Part shown: one piece after another, positions 42,360 to 51,070 of the stretch
Layout of the letters: each line of letters starts with the position of its first letter
How positions within the stretch are numbered: the first letter of the stretch is position 1
NCBI GenBank assembly: GCA_049616325.1
Contig: JBMZHG010000001.1
Span: 62,001 to 126,000, forward strand
DNA length: 64,000 bases
Source of the DNA: UBA11663 sp049616325
GTDB lineage: Bacteria > Bacteroidota > Bacteroidia > Flavobacteriales_D > Sanyastnellaceae
Reading direction: 5' to 3'
Program-made: the position numbers and the translations under genes
Notes under the pieces: model-generated
What the model was told of the DNA's origin: nothing
Databases searched by the model: none
What the model saw: only the letters and a program-made list of their open reading frames with translations

Positions 42360-43709
42360 ATGAGCATGAAGAAATCCCGTCCTGTTTTCACTCCACCGGT
42401 CCAGGTTTCGCACCTGTACTACCGGCTGGCTCGGATCTTGGTTTGGGGTGGCATGACGCGCTACCACCGAGTCCACGGCGCGCGCACGATGACCGACATC
42501 CCTCCTGCTGGAACGCCCGCCATCTTCATCAGCAACCACCAAAACGGCATGATGGACCCCTTGGTGTCCTCCGCCTTCGTTCCCCAGCAAATTCACTGGT
42601 TGACGCGCGCGGACGTGTTTTGGAATTCCGTGGCGCGGCACTTCATGTACGGCTTCAACCAGATGCCCATTTACCGTCAGCGTGACCGGTTGGAAGACAT
42701 TCGGCACCGCAACGACATCATCTTCGACGTTTGCGTCGAGCGGCTGCAGGCTGGAGCGGCGATGGGCATTTTCCCCGAGGGCAACCACAACCCCTTCCCT
42801 TCCCTCCGGGAGTTCAAGGGCGGGTTGGCGGAAATGCTGGCTCGGTCCGCGGCCAAGCACCCCGAGCTCAAGCACATCCAGGTCATGCCCGTGGGCGTGG
42901 AGTACGAGGATTACGTTGAATTCCGTAGGCAGCTTCGCGTTCGAACGGGACCCGCTGTTCCTTTCGACGACCTGCTGCTGGAAGACGGCACTTTGAACAA
43001 AAAAGCCTTCAACGACCGCCTGCGCAATGCCTTGTCCAAGCTCGTGGTCAACATCCAGCCCCAGGAAGCTCAGCCGCATCTGCATCACGCCGTTCGCGCA
43101 CTTCGCCCCACTGAATTGGAGGATGTGGAATGGACCGAAGTTGCCGACAAACTTGGGGCATGGGCGGAAAAGTGGGACGGAGATTCCGCGTGGGCTGAAC
43201 GCGTCAAGGACGCCCACACTGCCTGGGAGAACGCGTGGAATCAGGCGGGGAAACCGGGACGGCCCGAGGCTTGGGGCACCAAGCCGTCAGACGTGCGCCT
43301 TGCCCGTCAATGGACTCGAATTTTGGCTCCGTTGACGCGGGTGGCCAACCTGCCTTCGTGGCCCATGCAGTTGTTCATCGAGCGCTTTGTTTCCAAAACA
43401 GTGAGAAAGGCGGAGTTTGTCAGCACCATGCGTCTCGGCTACGGCATTTTGTTGTTCCCGTTGACGTGGTTGTTGTGGTCAGGAATCGCGGGGATCTTGG
43501 CTCCGGCCGGAATGGGTTGGGCTGCAGCGGGCCTGATGTGGGTTTGGGGGCAAGGAGGTTCCCGGACCTACGCGTGGTCCCAATCGGAAGCCCACGACCG
43601 CAAAGACCAAACGGACGGGGCCCAGTTTTGGAACGACGCCGACTTCAAAGAGGTTCGCGTGGCGTGGGAGAACTACCTCGCGCTGCTCGAACTCGGGGAA
43701 CGGACGTGA
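42360..43709 (+). CDS. 1-acyl-sn-glycerol-3-phosphate acyltransferase family protein with C-terminal membrane domain
   Basis: The 449-residue protein has a PlsC-type domain: IFISNHQNGMMDPLVSS is block I (His-x5-Asp spacing), RADVFWNSVARHFMYGFNQMP is block II with the MPIYRQRD region, and GIFPEGNHNPFPSL is block III. After a long helical insert, two or three transmembrane helices (GILLFPLTWLLWSGIAGILA, GMGWAAAGLMWVWG) lie near the C-terminus. Bacteroidota proteins of this length are annotated as glycerol acyltransferases. Substrate is likely lysophosphatidate or another glycerolipid; this is not proven. Confidence 0.85.
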   Translation: MSMKKSRPVFTPPVQVSHLYYRLARILVWGGMTRYHRVHGARTMTDIPPAGTPAIFISNHQNGMMDPLVSSAFVPQQIHWLTRADVFWNSVARHFMYGFNQMPIYRQRDRLEDIRHRNDIIFDVCVERLQAGAAMGIFPEGNHNPFPSLREFKGGLAEMLARSAAKHPELKHIQVMPVGVEYEDYVEFRRQLRVRTGPAVPFDDLLLEDGTLNKKAFNDRLRNALSKLVVNIQPQEAQPHLHHAVRALRPTELEDVEWTEVADKLGAWAEKWDGDSAWAERVKDAHTAWENAWNQAGKPGRPEAWGTKPSDVRLARQWTRILAPLTRVANLPSWPMQLFIERFVSKTVRKAEFVSTMRLGYGILLFPLTWLLWSGIAGILAPAGMGWAAAGLMWVWGQGGSRTYAWSQSEAHDRKDQTDGAQFWNDADFKEVRVAWENYLALLELGERT

Positions 43710-43765
43710 CCACTGGCCGGGTGAAACGGCTTTTTGTCGCATCTTCGTGTTAAGACAGCCTTTAC

Positions 43766-44488
43766 ATGTCGTTTACCTCTACTGAACAACAACGTGATGA
43801 ACTTCGGGCAATGGGAAAGCAGCGCATCCTGTTGGTCGACGACGAGCCAGACATCCTGGAGTTCATCGAGTACAATTTGGTCAAGGAGGGATACGATGTT
43901 CACACTGCCAACAACGGACGGGAGGGCGTTTCCCTCGCCAAGAAGTTGCTGCCTGACTTGATTTTGCTCGACGTCATGATGCCAGAAATGGACGGCGTTG
44001 AGGCGTGCACAGAGATTCGTGCAGACAAAACCCTCGGTCAATCCATCGTGGCTTTCCTCACCGCCCGAGGCGAGGACTACAGCCAAATTGCCGGTTTTGA
44101 AGCCGGCGCCGACGACTACATCCTCAAGCCCATCAAGCCACGTGTGCTCATCTCACGGGTGCAGGCGTTGCTTCGCCGCAAAAAAGCCGCGAGCTACGTG
44201 GGCGGGGACTACGACGGCACCGGCCTGATGATCGACCCCGAGCGTTACGTCGTGATTCACGAAGGCAAGGAGATGTCCCTTCCCAAGAAAGAGTTTGAGC
44301 TGCTCAGCCTGCTGGCTTCCCAGCCTGGGCGCGTATTCAGCCGGGAAACCATCCTTGCAAGTGTGTGGGGAACCGACGTCGTCGTCGGGGACCGCACCAT
44401 CGACGTTCACATTCGCAAGCTGCGAGAAAAGTTGGGCGAGCACTACTTCAAAACCGTCAAAGGAGTTGGGTACAAATTTGTAGGGTGA
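43766..44488 (+). CDS. OmpR/PhoB-family response regulator
   Basis: The 240-residue protein has a receiver (ILLVDDEPD pocket, phospho-acceptor Asp69 in LLDVMMPEMDG, Thr/Lys in FLTARGED and YILKPIKP) and an OmpR-type winged-helix DNA-binding domain (KEFELLSLLASQPGRVFSRE, GDRTIDVHIRKLREKLG, TVKGVGYKF). It overlaps the kinase gene in TGATG, so the two form one two-component system. By layout and order it resembles PhoB/PhoR of Bacteroidota, but no phosphate genes are near, so the signal is open. Confidence 0.93.
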   Translation: MSFTSTEQQRDELRAMGKQRILLVDDEPDILEFIEYNLVKEGYDVHTANNGREGVSLAKKLLPDLILLDVMMPEMDGVEACTEIRADKTLGQSIVAFLTARGEDYSQIAGFEAGADDYILKPIKPRVLISRVQALLRRKKAASYVGGDYDGTGLMIDPERYVVIHEGKEMSLPKKEFELLSLLASQPGRVFSRETILASVWGTDVVVGDRTIDVHIRKLREKLGEHYFKTVKGVGYKFVG

Positions 44489-45531
44489 TGGCCGGAAAAA
44501 GCCCACGTTCCGTGGCGATTCAATCCGGCATTGCCGTCGGGTTGGCGACCCTCACGACCACTGCGGCTGCCCTGTGGTTGAACGACATCGAAGGTCAGTG
44601 GTGGGTTCCTCCTTTGTCGGGTGCAACGGTGGGTGTTGTCTGCTTTGTTTTGGTCTACCGCCAGCTGGGCGTCTACATCCAAGAACGCGTTCGGATCATC
44701 TACAAAACCATCCGGAGGCTGAAGGGGTCGAGCAGCCACATGAACTTGGACATGCGCGACGACATTGTCGAACAAGTGAACCGTGACGTGATGACTTGGG
44801 CCGAATCCCAAATCGAAGAAATCACTCACCTGCGCGAAACCGACACCTTCCGAAAGGAATTCATCGGCAACCTCGCACACGAGCTCAAGACCCCCATTTT
44901 CAACATTCAAGGCTTCATCCTGACGCTTCTTGAAGGCGGCATGGACGACCCGGAAATCAACCGAAAATTCCTACTCAAAGCCGCGAAAAACGTGGAGCGC
45001 ATGTCGGGGTTGTTGGAGGATTTGGATGTCATCACGAAGATGGAAGGCGGCAATTTGGACATCGAAATGGTGCCTTTCGATTTGCTCGAGATTGTGCGAG
45101 AAACGATGGAGGGGTTGGAGCCCAAAGCCAAACGCAACAACATCCAACTGCGCCTGAAAAAAGGCATGGACGGCTCAAAAGTGATGGTCAAAGGAGACGC
45201 GGCCAAGTTGGTTCAAGTCCTGACCAACCTGCTTGTGAACAGCATCAACTACGGCACGGAAGGCGGGCACACCGAGGTGCGGTACTACGACGCCGACGAG
45301 GCGGTTCTCGTCGAGGTGGCCGACACGGGAATTGGCATCCGGGAAACCGACCTTCCCCGGGTTTTCGAGCGTTTTTACCGCGTGGACAAATCGCGGTCCA
45401 GGCACGCGGGAGGATCGGGACTGGGGCTCGCCATTGTCAAGCACATCCTGGAAGCCCATGGACAGACCATCAGCGTACGAAGCACGGTGGGTGAGGGCTC
45501 AACCTTCAGCTTCACGCTGGAGAAGGCCTGA
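44488..45531 (+). CDS. Sensor histidine kinase, PhoR-like
   Basis: The 347-residue kinase starts at ATG 44488, overlapping the regulator stop. Two N-terminal transmembrane helices (about residues 12-30 and 41-57) with a very short loop suggest membrane sensing without a large periplasmic domain. A HAMP-like helical linker leads to the H-box FIGNLAHELKTP (His131), N-box VLTNLLVNSINYG, DTGIGI, VFERFYRVDKSRSR and GGSGLGLAIVKHI. The layout fits HisKA-type PhoR. Its 3' end overlaps the opposite-strand MBL gene by 33 bases. Confidence 0.93.
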   Translation: MAGKSPRSVAIQSGIAVGLATLTTTAAALWLNDIEGQWWVPPLSGATVGVVCFVLVYRQLGVYIQERVRIIYKTIRRLKGSSSHMNLDMRDDIVEQVNRDVMTWAESQIEEITHLRETDTFRKEFIGNLAHELKTPIFNIQGFILTLLEGGMDDPEINRKFLLKAAKNVERMSGLLEDLDVITKMEGGNLDIEMVPFDLLEIVRETMEGLEPKAKRNNIQLRLKKGMDGSKVMVKGDAAKLVQVLTNLLVNSINYGTEGGHTEVRYYDADEAVLVEVADTGIGIRETDLPRVFERFYRVDKSRSRHAGGSGLGLAIVKHILEAHGQTISVRSTVGEGSTFSFTLEKA

Positions 45532-46170
45532 GCGAGAAGCGTTGACGAAGGGGTTGGATGCTTTTTCCGCGCTTACGGTCGTCGGTCCACCGTGGCCTGG
45601 CCAAACGACCGTGTCGTCGGGCAGCGTGTAGAGCTGCTGTTCAATGCTTTTCACCAAGTCCGGGGCGTGACATCCCGGCAAATCCGTTCTGCCAATGCTT
45701 CCTGCGAACAGCACGTCACCGGCAAGGACCCACCCTTGCTCGTGACAGACAAACGCCACGTGACCCGGTGCGTGTCCCGGCACGAACCGGACCTCCAATT
45801 TGGCTTGCCCGCAAAGCACGTGCTCCCCGGGAACCAAGTCCGCGACAGCCTCGGGAAGCGGATCCATCGGCACGCCGTACATCTGCGCAGCGAGCGGCCC
45901 TCGCTCGTAAGTAGTCACGTCCAAAGGATGCATGCGAGGAAGCAAGCCGTACGTGTCCTTCATCCATTGACATCCCATCACGTGGTCGAGGTGTGCGTGG
46001 GTCAAAAGCACTTGCACGGGCATGGCCCCAAGCGATTCGCACAACCCTCGAAAAGCCCGGCGCTCCTCTCGGGTAGCCATGCCGGGGTCCACCACCGTCA
46101 GGTTGCCGTCGCCGTGGTCCACCACGTACGTCTGTTCTCCAAACACATTGCATGTGAGCGTATGCACCAT
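45499..46170 (-). CDS. MBL-fold metallo-hydrolase (glyoxalase II-like)
   Basis: The 223-residue protein has the metallo-beta-lactamase fold: LTHAHLDHVMG (HxHxDH at residues 58-63), FVPGHAPGHVAFVC, VLAGDVLFAGSIGRTDLPG and WPGHGGPTTVS supply metal ligands. The short form and GRTDLPG resemble flavobacterial hydroxyacylglutathione hydrolase-like enzymes. Since Bacteroidota usually lack glutathione, the substrate is uncertain (a thioester or similar). It converges on the kinase gene and overlaps it by 33 bases. Confidence 0.88.
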   Translation of the reverse strand: MVHTLTCNVFGEQTYVVDHGDGNLTVVDPGMATREERRAFRGLCESLGAMPVQVLLTHAHLDHVMGCQWMKDTYGLLPRMHPLDVTTYERGPLAAQMYGVPMDPLPEAVADLVPGEHVLCGQAKLEVRFVPGHAPGHVAFVCHEQGWVLAGDVLFAGSIGRTDLPGCHAPDLVKSIEQQLYTLPDDTVVWPGHGGPTTVSAEKASNPFVNASRSGLLQREAEG

Positions 46171-46176
46171 GCGGCG

Positions 46177-46184
46177 TAATTTCG
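46177..46184 (+). promoter_or_regulatory. Candidate -7 box (TAATTTCG) of the propeller-barrel gene
   Basis: TAATTTCG fits TAnnTTYG and ends six bases before ATG 46191, in the 20-base spacer between this gene and the divergent MBL gene. Confidence 0.35.
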
Positions 46185-46190
46185 GGAAGA

Positions 46191-49100
46191 ATGTTCAGCC
46201 TTTCCCCTTCCGGTTTGTGGCGCCTCGCTCGGGTGTGCTTTGTTGCGACACTTGTTGCGACGAGTGCCATGAGCCACGCGCAATTCACAGACGGGCTGAA
46301 CGTCGAGTTTGGCAAGAACCGTGTGCAGTACCGCTCCTTTGCGTGGCAGTATTTCGAGCAAGGGATGTTCGAAGTCTACCATTACCGAGAAGGAGACCAA
46401 ATCGCGGGCCAAGTCGCTCGCATCCTTGAACAGGAAGCCCAAGAACTGAGTCCCATGTTTGGGCGTTCGTTGGAAGGACCGATTCAGGTGCTTGTGTTCA
46501 AGTCCCAGGAAGAGTTCCGGCAGAGCAACGTCGGCATCATGACGTCTCAGGACCAACAAACCAACATCGGGGGAACGGCCCGGCTCGTGGGCAGCAAGAT
46601 GTTTCTGTACGGGACAGGAGACCGGCTCCGGCTGGAACGTGACGTGCGCGAGGGCCTCGCTCGCATCCTGTTCAACCAAGCCATGTACGAGAGCGAATGG
46701 AGCGAGGCCTTGCGCAGCGGAAACCTCGTTCAGGTGCCAGAATGGATGTCGGAGGGCGCTGCCCGGTTCGCCGCTCGAGGCCTGGACGCCGAGAGCCTGG
46801 CTCAGATTCTCGACGCGTGCCAAACTGGAGCGTTCCGTCGCATCGACCAAAGCGCCGGCCGCGAGGCGGCAGTGCTGGGGCAAGCGGTTTGGGCCTACAT
46901 CGCGGACATCTACGGACGCCCTACCGTCGCCAACGTTTTGTACATGACCCGGATCACCCGAAGCGTGGAAAGCGGCTTTCGGTTGGCGACCGGGTTCTAT
47001 TTGGACGACCTCGCGGCCGAAGTGCGGGCCTACCACCTGCGACACACCCCGGCCGCATTCGAAGAAGTTTTGCCCGAATACACCTCTCGAAAAGAGCTTC
47101 GAATGGCGCGGCGTTCGGCCGGTTCTGAAGTGCCAATGAGGCTGCAACGGCGCTACGAATACACCCAGTACGCGATGTCACCGCAGGAAGACGTTTGGGC
47201 TTTCACGACCAACGAACGGGGGCAACTGCGCGTCGGTACGTTCGACGTGAAGACCGGCAAACGGACCTGGCACGCCGTCCTTGGACACCGACTCGACCGC
47301 CTCGAAAACGACCTGCATCCCCGGCTCGCCTGGCACCCGGAAGGAAAGACGCTGGCCTTCGCCACCGAATTGACGGGGGCACCGTACCTGGGCTTGGTGA
47401 ACATGCGAACAGGCGACACCGAACTGCGTGAGCTCTTCAAACTCGATCAGGTGCTCGACATGGCGTTTTCTCCCGACGGCGCTTTTCTGTTGATGTCCGC
47501 CCTCGAGGACGGGCAATCCGACTTGTACAAGTACGACGTCGTCGCGAACAACCAACGCCCCCTCTGGCGCGACAGGTTTGACGACTTGCACCCGGCGTTT
47601 TGGGTGGGAACAGACGCGTTCATTTTCGCGTCAAACCGGCCGGACGACACCCTTCGAAACGACCGACTCGACCATCCGTTTCACGCACCTCTTGACCTCT
47701 ACGTCGCCCGACTCAGCGACGACCCGATCACTCTCGAAAGGTGGACCCAAACGCCGGAAATCGACGAGCGTCGTCCCCAACCCCTTCGAAAAGGGGAATT
47801 TGCCTATGTCGCCAACGCCGAGGGGCTTGACTCCCGAGTTGGGTTGGGCTGGCGCGACAGCAGCATTGTGTCCATCGACACAGTCATCCGGTACCGGCAA
47901 TTCACCGAGCTTCGCGAGGCCCTGGTGTTGCCGGCTCCTGCGACGTCGGTTGCCGTCGACACCTCCAAAGCGCGCATCGCCGTGCGGAGAGCCGGTTCCA
48001 CGCATGTGTTGACTGTGCCGATGCCGGACCTGAACTCCCTGCACACCCGACCCGAACTCGTTCGCCGGGAGGCCGAGGAAGAATTCCCGTTTCCAACGCA
48101 ACTCCCCGATTGGTCTCGGAACTGGGGGGACGACGAGATTGACTACCGCAACTACGTCTTTGAGCGGGAAAAATCTGCACCCGCCACAACCGACACGGCA
48201 CGCGAAGTTCCAGAGACGGAACAACCTCGGAATTACGCGAGGCTCGTTCCCCGAAACTACCGTTTGAACTACGCCTTGGACAAGCTTCAAACGCAACTCA
48301 ACAACACCTTCGGAACGTCATTTTACCAGCCCTACAACGGCCAGGTCAACGCACAACCCGGCCTCGGAAACGCCACAGAAATTCGCCTCAGCGATTTGAT
48401 GGACAACCGGCACATTGTTGGAGGGTACACCATCCCGGTGAACTTGTCGAACACATTTTTTGGGTTGGCGTTTGTCAACCTGGAAGGGCAATTGGACAAG
48501 GAGATTTCGTTCCAACGGCAATCCAGCGCTCGGGTAGATCCGCTTACAGGCCAACTCGTGGAGACCGCCACCCACCTGTTGCGGCGCGAATGGCGCTGGG
48601 CGTTTGACGAGGTTCGAAGCTTGCGCTGGGGCGTGGCAGCGCGCTTCAACCGAGACGTCGTTCAAGGAACGGACCTGTTTTCTCTTACGGCCGACAACGG
48701 CACCGGAGAACAGCTCGGAATGCAGGTGGCCTTTGTCCACGACGACACGCGAAGCCCGAGGCTGAACATCCACCACGGGCTGCGCGCTCGGATTTGGGCG
48801 GAGTACTTCGTCGACGGAGTAGTAACGGCTACGGCAGGCGACTTGGACGGCGGCTTGGCCTCTCCGGAAAACGGGTGGTCGTTTGGGACGGTGGGCTTCG
48901 ACGCCCGACGGTACATCCCCCTTGTGGGGCCGAGCATTTTAGCCTTGCGCATGGCCGGCGATTGGTCCCTCGGCCAAAAGAAGCTCCTCCACATGCTCGG
49001 CGGCACCGACAACAGCTTGTCCATTGCCGGCAACGCCAACACGCCTGTGGACCCCGACATTCCGTTTGCTTACCAAGCCCGAATCACGCCACTTCGCGGC

Positions 49101-49475
49101 TTTCAAAACAACGTGCGCAACGGCGCCAACGTCGCGGTCGCCAACGCCGAGATTCGCCTGCCCTTCTTCTTCAACAGCGCAGGAAAATCGGATTTCTTAA
49201 AGCACCTTCAAATGATTGCGTTCGCCGACGTCGGCTCGGCGTGGTCGGGCCTCCACCCCTATTCCGACGACAACACGTTCAACTTTGTGACGGTCGAGTC
49301 CAACCCCATCACGGTCACCGTGAACAACAACCGCGAACCCATCCTGTACGACCTCGGGTTTGGGGTGCGCTCCCGATTCCTGGGCTACTGGTTGGCCGCA
49401 GACTGGGCCTACGGGGTCGACGACGGCATCACCTTGCCGAGGCGCTTTACCTTGTCCCTGAATTTTGACTTCTGA
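46191..49475 (+). CDS. Exported pseudo-peptidase, beta-propeller and outer-membrane barrel protein
   Basis: The 1094-residue protein has three parts behind a signal peptide (residues 1-30, cut after MSHAQ). Residues 31-290 resemble a peptidase MA-like zincin (VLVFKSQEEFRQSNVG, VPEWMSEGAARFAARG at about 180) but lack HExxH, reading VREGLARILFNQ instead. Residues 310-640 carry TolB/PD40-type propeller strands (LHPRLAWHPEGKTLAFATEL, DMAFSPDGAFLLMSALEDG). Residues 715-1094 form a BamA-like barrel (RSPRLNIHHGLRARI, ITPLRGF, ANAEIRLPFF, FADVGSAW, LNFDF end). Bacteroidota homologues are commonly annotated as TolB-like translocation proteins. The barrel suggests an outer-membrane role; substrate and partners are unknown. 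Confidence 0.85.
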   Translation: MFSLSPSGLWRLARVCFVATLVATSAMSHAQFTDGLNVEFGKNRVQYRSFAWQYFEQGMFEVYHYREGDQIAGQVARILEQEAQELSPMFGRSLEGPIQVLVFKSQEEFRQSNVGIMTSQDQQTNIGGTARLVGSKMFLYGTGDRLRLERDVREGLARILFNQAMYESEWSEALRSGNLVQVPEWMSEGAARFAARGLDAESLAQILDACQTGAFRRIDQSAGREAAVLGQAVWAYIADIYGRPTVANVLYMTRITRSVESGFRLATGFYLDDLAAEVRAYHLRHTPAAFEEVLPEYTSRKELRMARRSAGSEVPMRLQRRYEYTQYAMSPQEDVWAFTTNERGQLRVGTFDVKTGKRTWHAVLGHRLDRLENDLHPRLAWHPEGKTLAFATELTGAPYLGLVNMRTGDTELRELFKLDQVLDMAFSPDGAFLLMSALEDGQSDLYKYDVVANNQRPLWRDRFDDLHPAFWVGTDAFIFASNRPDDTLRNDRLDHPFHAPLDLYVARLSDDPITLERWTQTPEIDERRPQPLRKGEFAYVANAEGLDSRVGLGWRDSSIVSIDTVIRYRQFTELREALVLPAPATSVAVDTSKARIAVRRAGSTHVLTVPMPDLNSLHTRPELVRREAEEEFPFPTQLPDWSRNWGDDEIDYRNYVFEREKSAPATTDTAREVPETEQPRNYARLVPRNYRLNYALDKLQTQLNNTFGTSFYQPYNGQVNAQPGLGNATEIRLSDLMDNRHIVGGYTIPVNLSNTFFGLAFVNLEGQLDKEISFQRQSSARVDPLTGQLVETATHLLRREWRWAFDEVRSLRWGVAARFNRDVVQGTDLFSLTADNGTGEQLGMQVAFVHDDTRSPRLNIHHGLRARIWAEYFVDGVVTATAGDLDGGLASPENGWSFGTVGFDARRYIPLVGPSILALRMAGDWSLGQKKLLHMLGGTDNSLSIAGNANTPVDPDIPFAYQARITPLRGFQNNVRNGANVAVANAEIRLPFFFNSAGKSDFLKHLQMIAFADVGSAWSGLHPYSDDNTFNFVTVESNPITVTVNNNREPILYDLGFGVRSRFLGYWLAADWAYGVDDGITLPRRFTLSLNFDF

Positions 49476-49478
49476 ACC

Positions 49479-49877
49479 ATGGACCCCGTTACGTTGATCA
49501 CCCTCCTGGCCATTGGCTTGTTTGCCGGGGTCGCATCCGGCTTTGTTGGCGTGGGCGGAGGCCTCATCCTGGTCCCCGCCATGATGGCCCTGCTGGGGCT
49601 CGGCCAACATGCCGCTCAAGGCACGAGTTTGGCGATGATGCTTCCTCCCGTGGGCATCCTTGCCGTCATGCAGTACCACCGCGCGGGCGAGGTTCATTGG
49701 GCGTACGCCGCGGTCCTGTGCGTCACGTTTGTGGCCGGGGCGTGGGGCGGCTCAAAGCTGAGCTTACGGCTTCCTGCGGCCTGGGTAAAATTGGTGTTTG
49801 GACTGGTGATGATGTACGCTTCTGTGCGCATGCTTCTCAAGGCTTGGGCCCAAATCAAACCGACCCTCTTCCCATGA
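49479..49877 (+). CDS. Half-size TSUP (TauE/SafE) membrane permease
   Basis: The 132-residue protein has four hydrophobic helices and the TSUP glycine motif ASGFVGVGGGLILVPAM. Classical TauE/SafE exporters have two such repeats in about 250 residues; this one has one, so it probably functions as a dimer. TSUP proteins move sulfite, sulfonates or other small anions; the substrate here is unknown. It starts four bases after the barrel gene and overlaps the M20 gene in ATGA. Confidence 0.85.
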   Translation: MDPVTLITLLAIGLFAGVASGFVGVGGGLILVPAMMALLGLGQHAAQGTSLAMMLPPVGILAVMQYHRAGEVHWAYAAVLCVTFVAGAWGGSKLSLRLPAAWVKLVFGLVMMYASVRMLLKAWAQIKPTLFP

Positions 49878-51070
49878 CACTTCAGGAGGAACTGCGCGAC
49901 CTGGCTGAGCGACACCACCCGGAATGGGTGATCTTGCGACGGCATCTGCACGCCCACCCAGAACTGTCGTTTGAGGAACACGAGACCATGGCGTTCGTTG
50001 CTCAGCAGCTCGCGGCGTGGGGGGTTGAACACGACACCCACGTCACGGGCACCGGCATCGTCGCCCACGTTCGCGGCACAGAACCGGAGTCGCGCCTCGT
50101 CGCGCTGCGTGCCGACTTGGACGCGCTTCCAATCCAGGAACTCAACGACGTGCCCTACGCCTCCACGCGTCCCGGTGTCATGCACGCCTGCGGCCACGAC
50201 GTCCACACGACAAGCCTTCTCGGCGCGGTCCAGCTGTTGCACGCGACGCGAGGGCGCTGGAAAGGAACGGTGCGGTGCATCTTTCAACCGGGCGAGGAGC
50301 GCATTCCCGGAGGCGCGAAAGGGATGGTCGAGGCGGGCGTGCTCGCCAATCCGGCCCCGGCACACATCCTCGGCCAGCATGTCTACCCCCAACTTCCGGA
50401 GGGGCACGTTGGCGTTCGTGGCGGCGCCTACATGGCTTCGGCCGACGAAATCCACCTGACGGTGCATGGAAAAGGAGGGCACGCCGCCCTTCCGCACCTG
50501 TGCAAAGATGCCGTTCTCGCCACGTCGGCCATCGTCGTGGCCGCCCAGCAACTCGTTTCGCGAAACTGCCCGGCCGGCGTGCCTTCGGTGCTGTCGTTTG
50601 GCCGAGTTGAAGCGCTCGGCGCCACCAACATCTTGCCGGACAGCGTGGCGGTGCAGGGCACCTTCCGGTCCCTCGACGAGGACTGGCGCTGGGAAGGGCA
50701 TCGGTTGCTTACGGAGCTCGTACACCGGACTGCCGAGGCGCACGGTTGCCGGGCCGACCTCGAAATCCGAGTGGGGTACCCGCACGTCAACAACGACGTG
50801 AGGCTTGCAGCGGCTTTCAAATCTGCCGCGGTGGAATACCTCGGCGCGGAACGCGTACACGACTTGGACATTCGCATGACGGGTGAAGATTTCAGTTACC
50901 TCGCCAACGAAGTTCCCGGGTGTTTCTACCGGCTCGGCACGGCCTCCCCCAACCCAGACAGCCCGTTGGGCAAACACGGCTTGCACACGCCGCATTTTGA
51001 CGTGGACGAACAGGCTTTGAAAGTGGGTTCAGGGTTGATGGCGTTTGCGGCCGCCACAGTCGACCGATGA
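49874..51070 (+). CDS. M20D-family amidohydrolase/peptidase
   Basis: The 398-residue enzyme starts at ATG 49874. Seen are LRRHLHAHPELSFEE, LVALRADLDALP, MHACGHDVHTTSLLGA (metal ligands), IFQPGEERIPGGAKGM, HVYPQLPEGHVGVR, a dimerisation domain with GGHAALP and MTGEDFSYL. It belongs to the hippurate hydrolase/N-acyl-amino-acid deacylase group, which cleaves N-acyl or N-acetyl groups from amino acids or indole conjugates. The exact substrate is not set by the sequence. It has no signal peptide. Its stop abuts the recQ stop on the opposite strand. Confidence 0.9.
   Translation: MTLQEELRDLAERHHPEWVILRRHLHAHPELSFEEHETMAFVAQQLAAWGVEHDTHVTGTGIVAHVRGTEPESRLVALRADLDALPIQELNDVPYASTRPGVMHACGHDVHTTSLLGAVQLLHATRGRWKGTVRCIFQPGEERIPGGAKGMVEAGVLANPAPAHILGQHVYPQLPEGHVGVRGGAYMASADEIHLTVHGKGGHAALPHLCKDAVLATSAIVVAAQQLVSRNCPAGVPSVLSFGRVEALGATNILPDSVAVQGTFRSLDEDWRWEGHRLLTELVHRTAEAHGCRADLEIRVGYPHVNNDVRLAAAFKSAAVEYLGAERVHDLDIRMTGEDFSYLANEVPGCFYRLGTASPNPDSPLGKHGLHTPHFDVDEQALKVGSGLMAFAAATVDR

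Noticed and set aside
43717..43735. GCCG-CGGC hairpin followed by five T after the acyltransferase gene
   Set aside because: Only four pairs with a seven-base loop; too weak to call a terminator.
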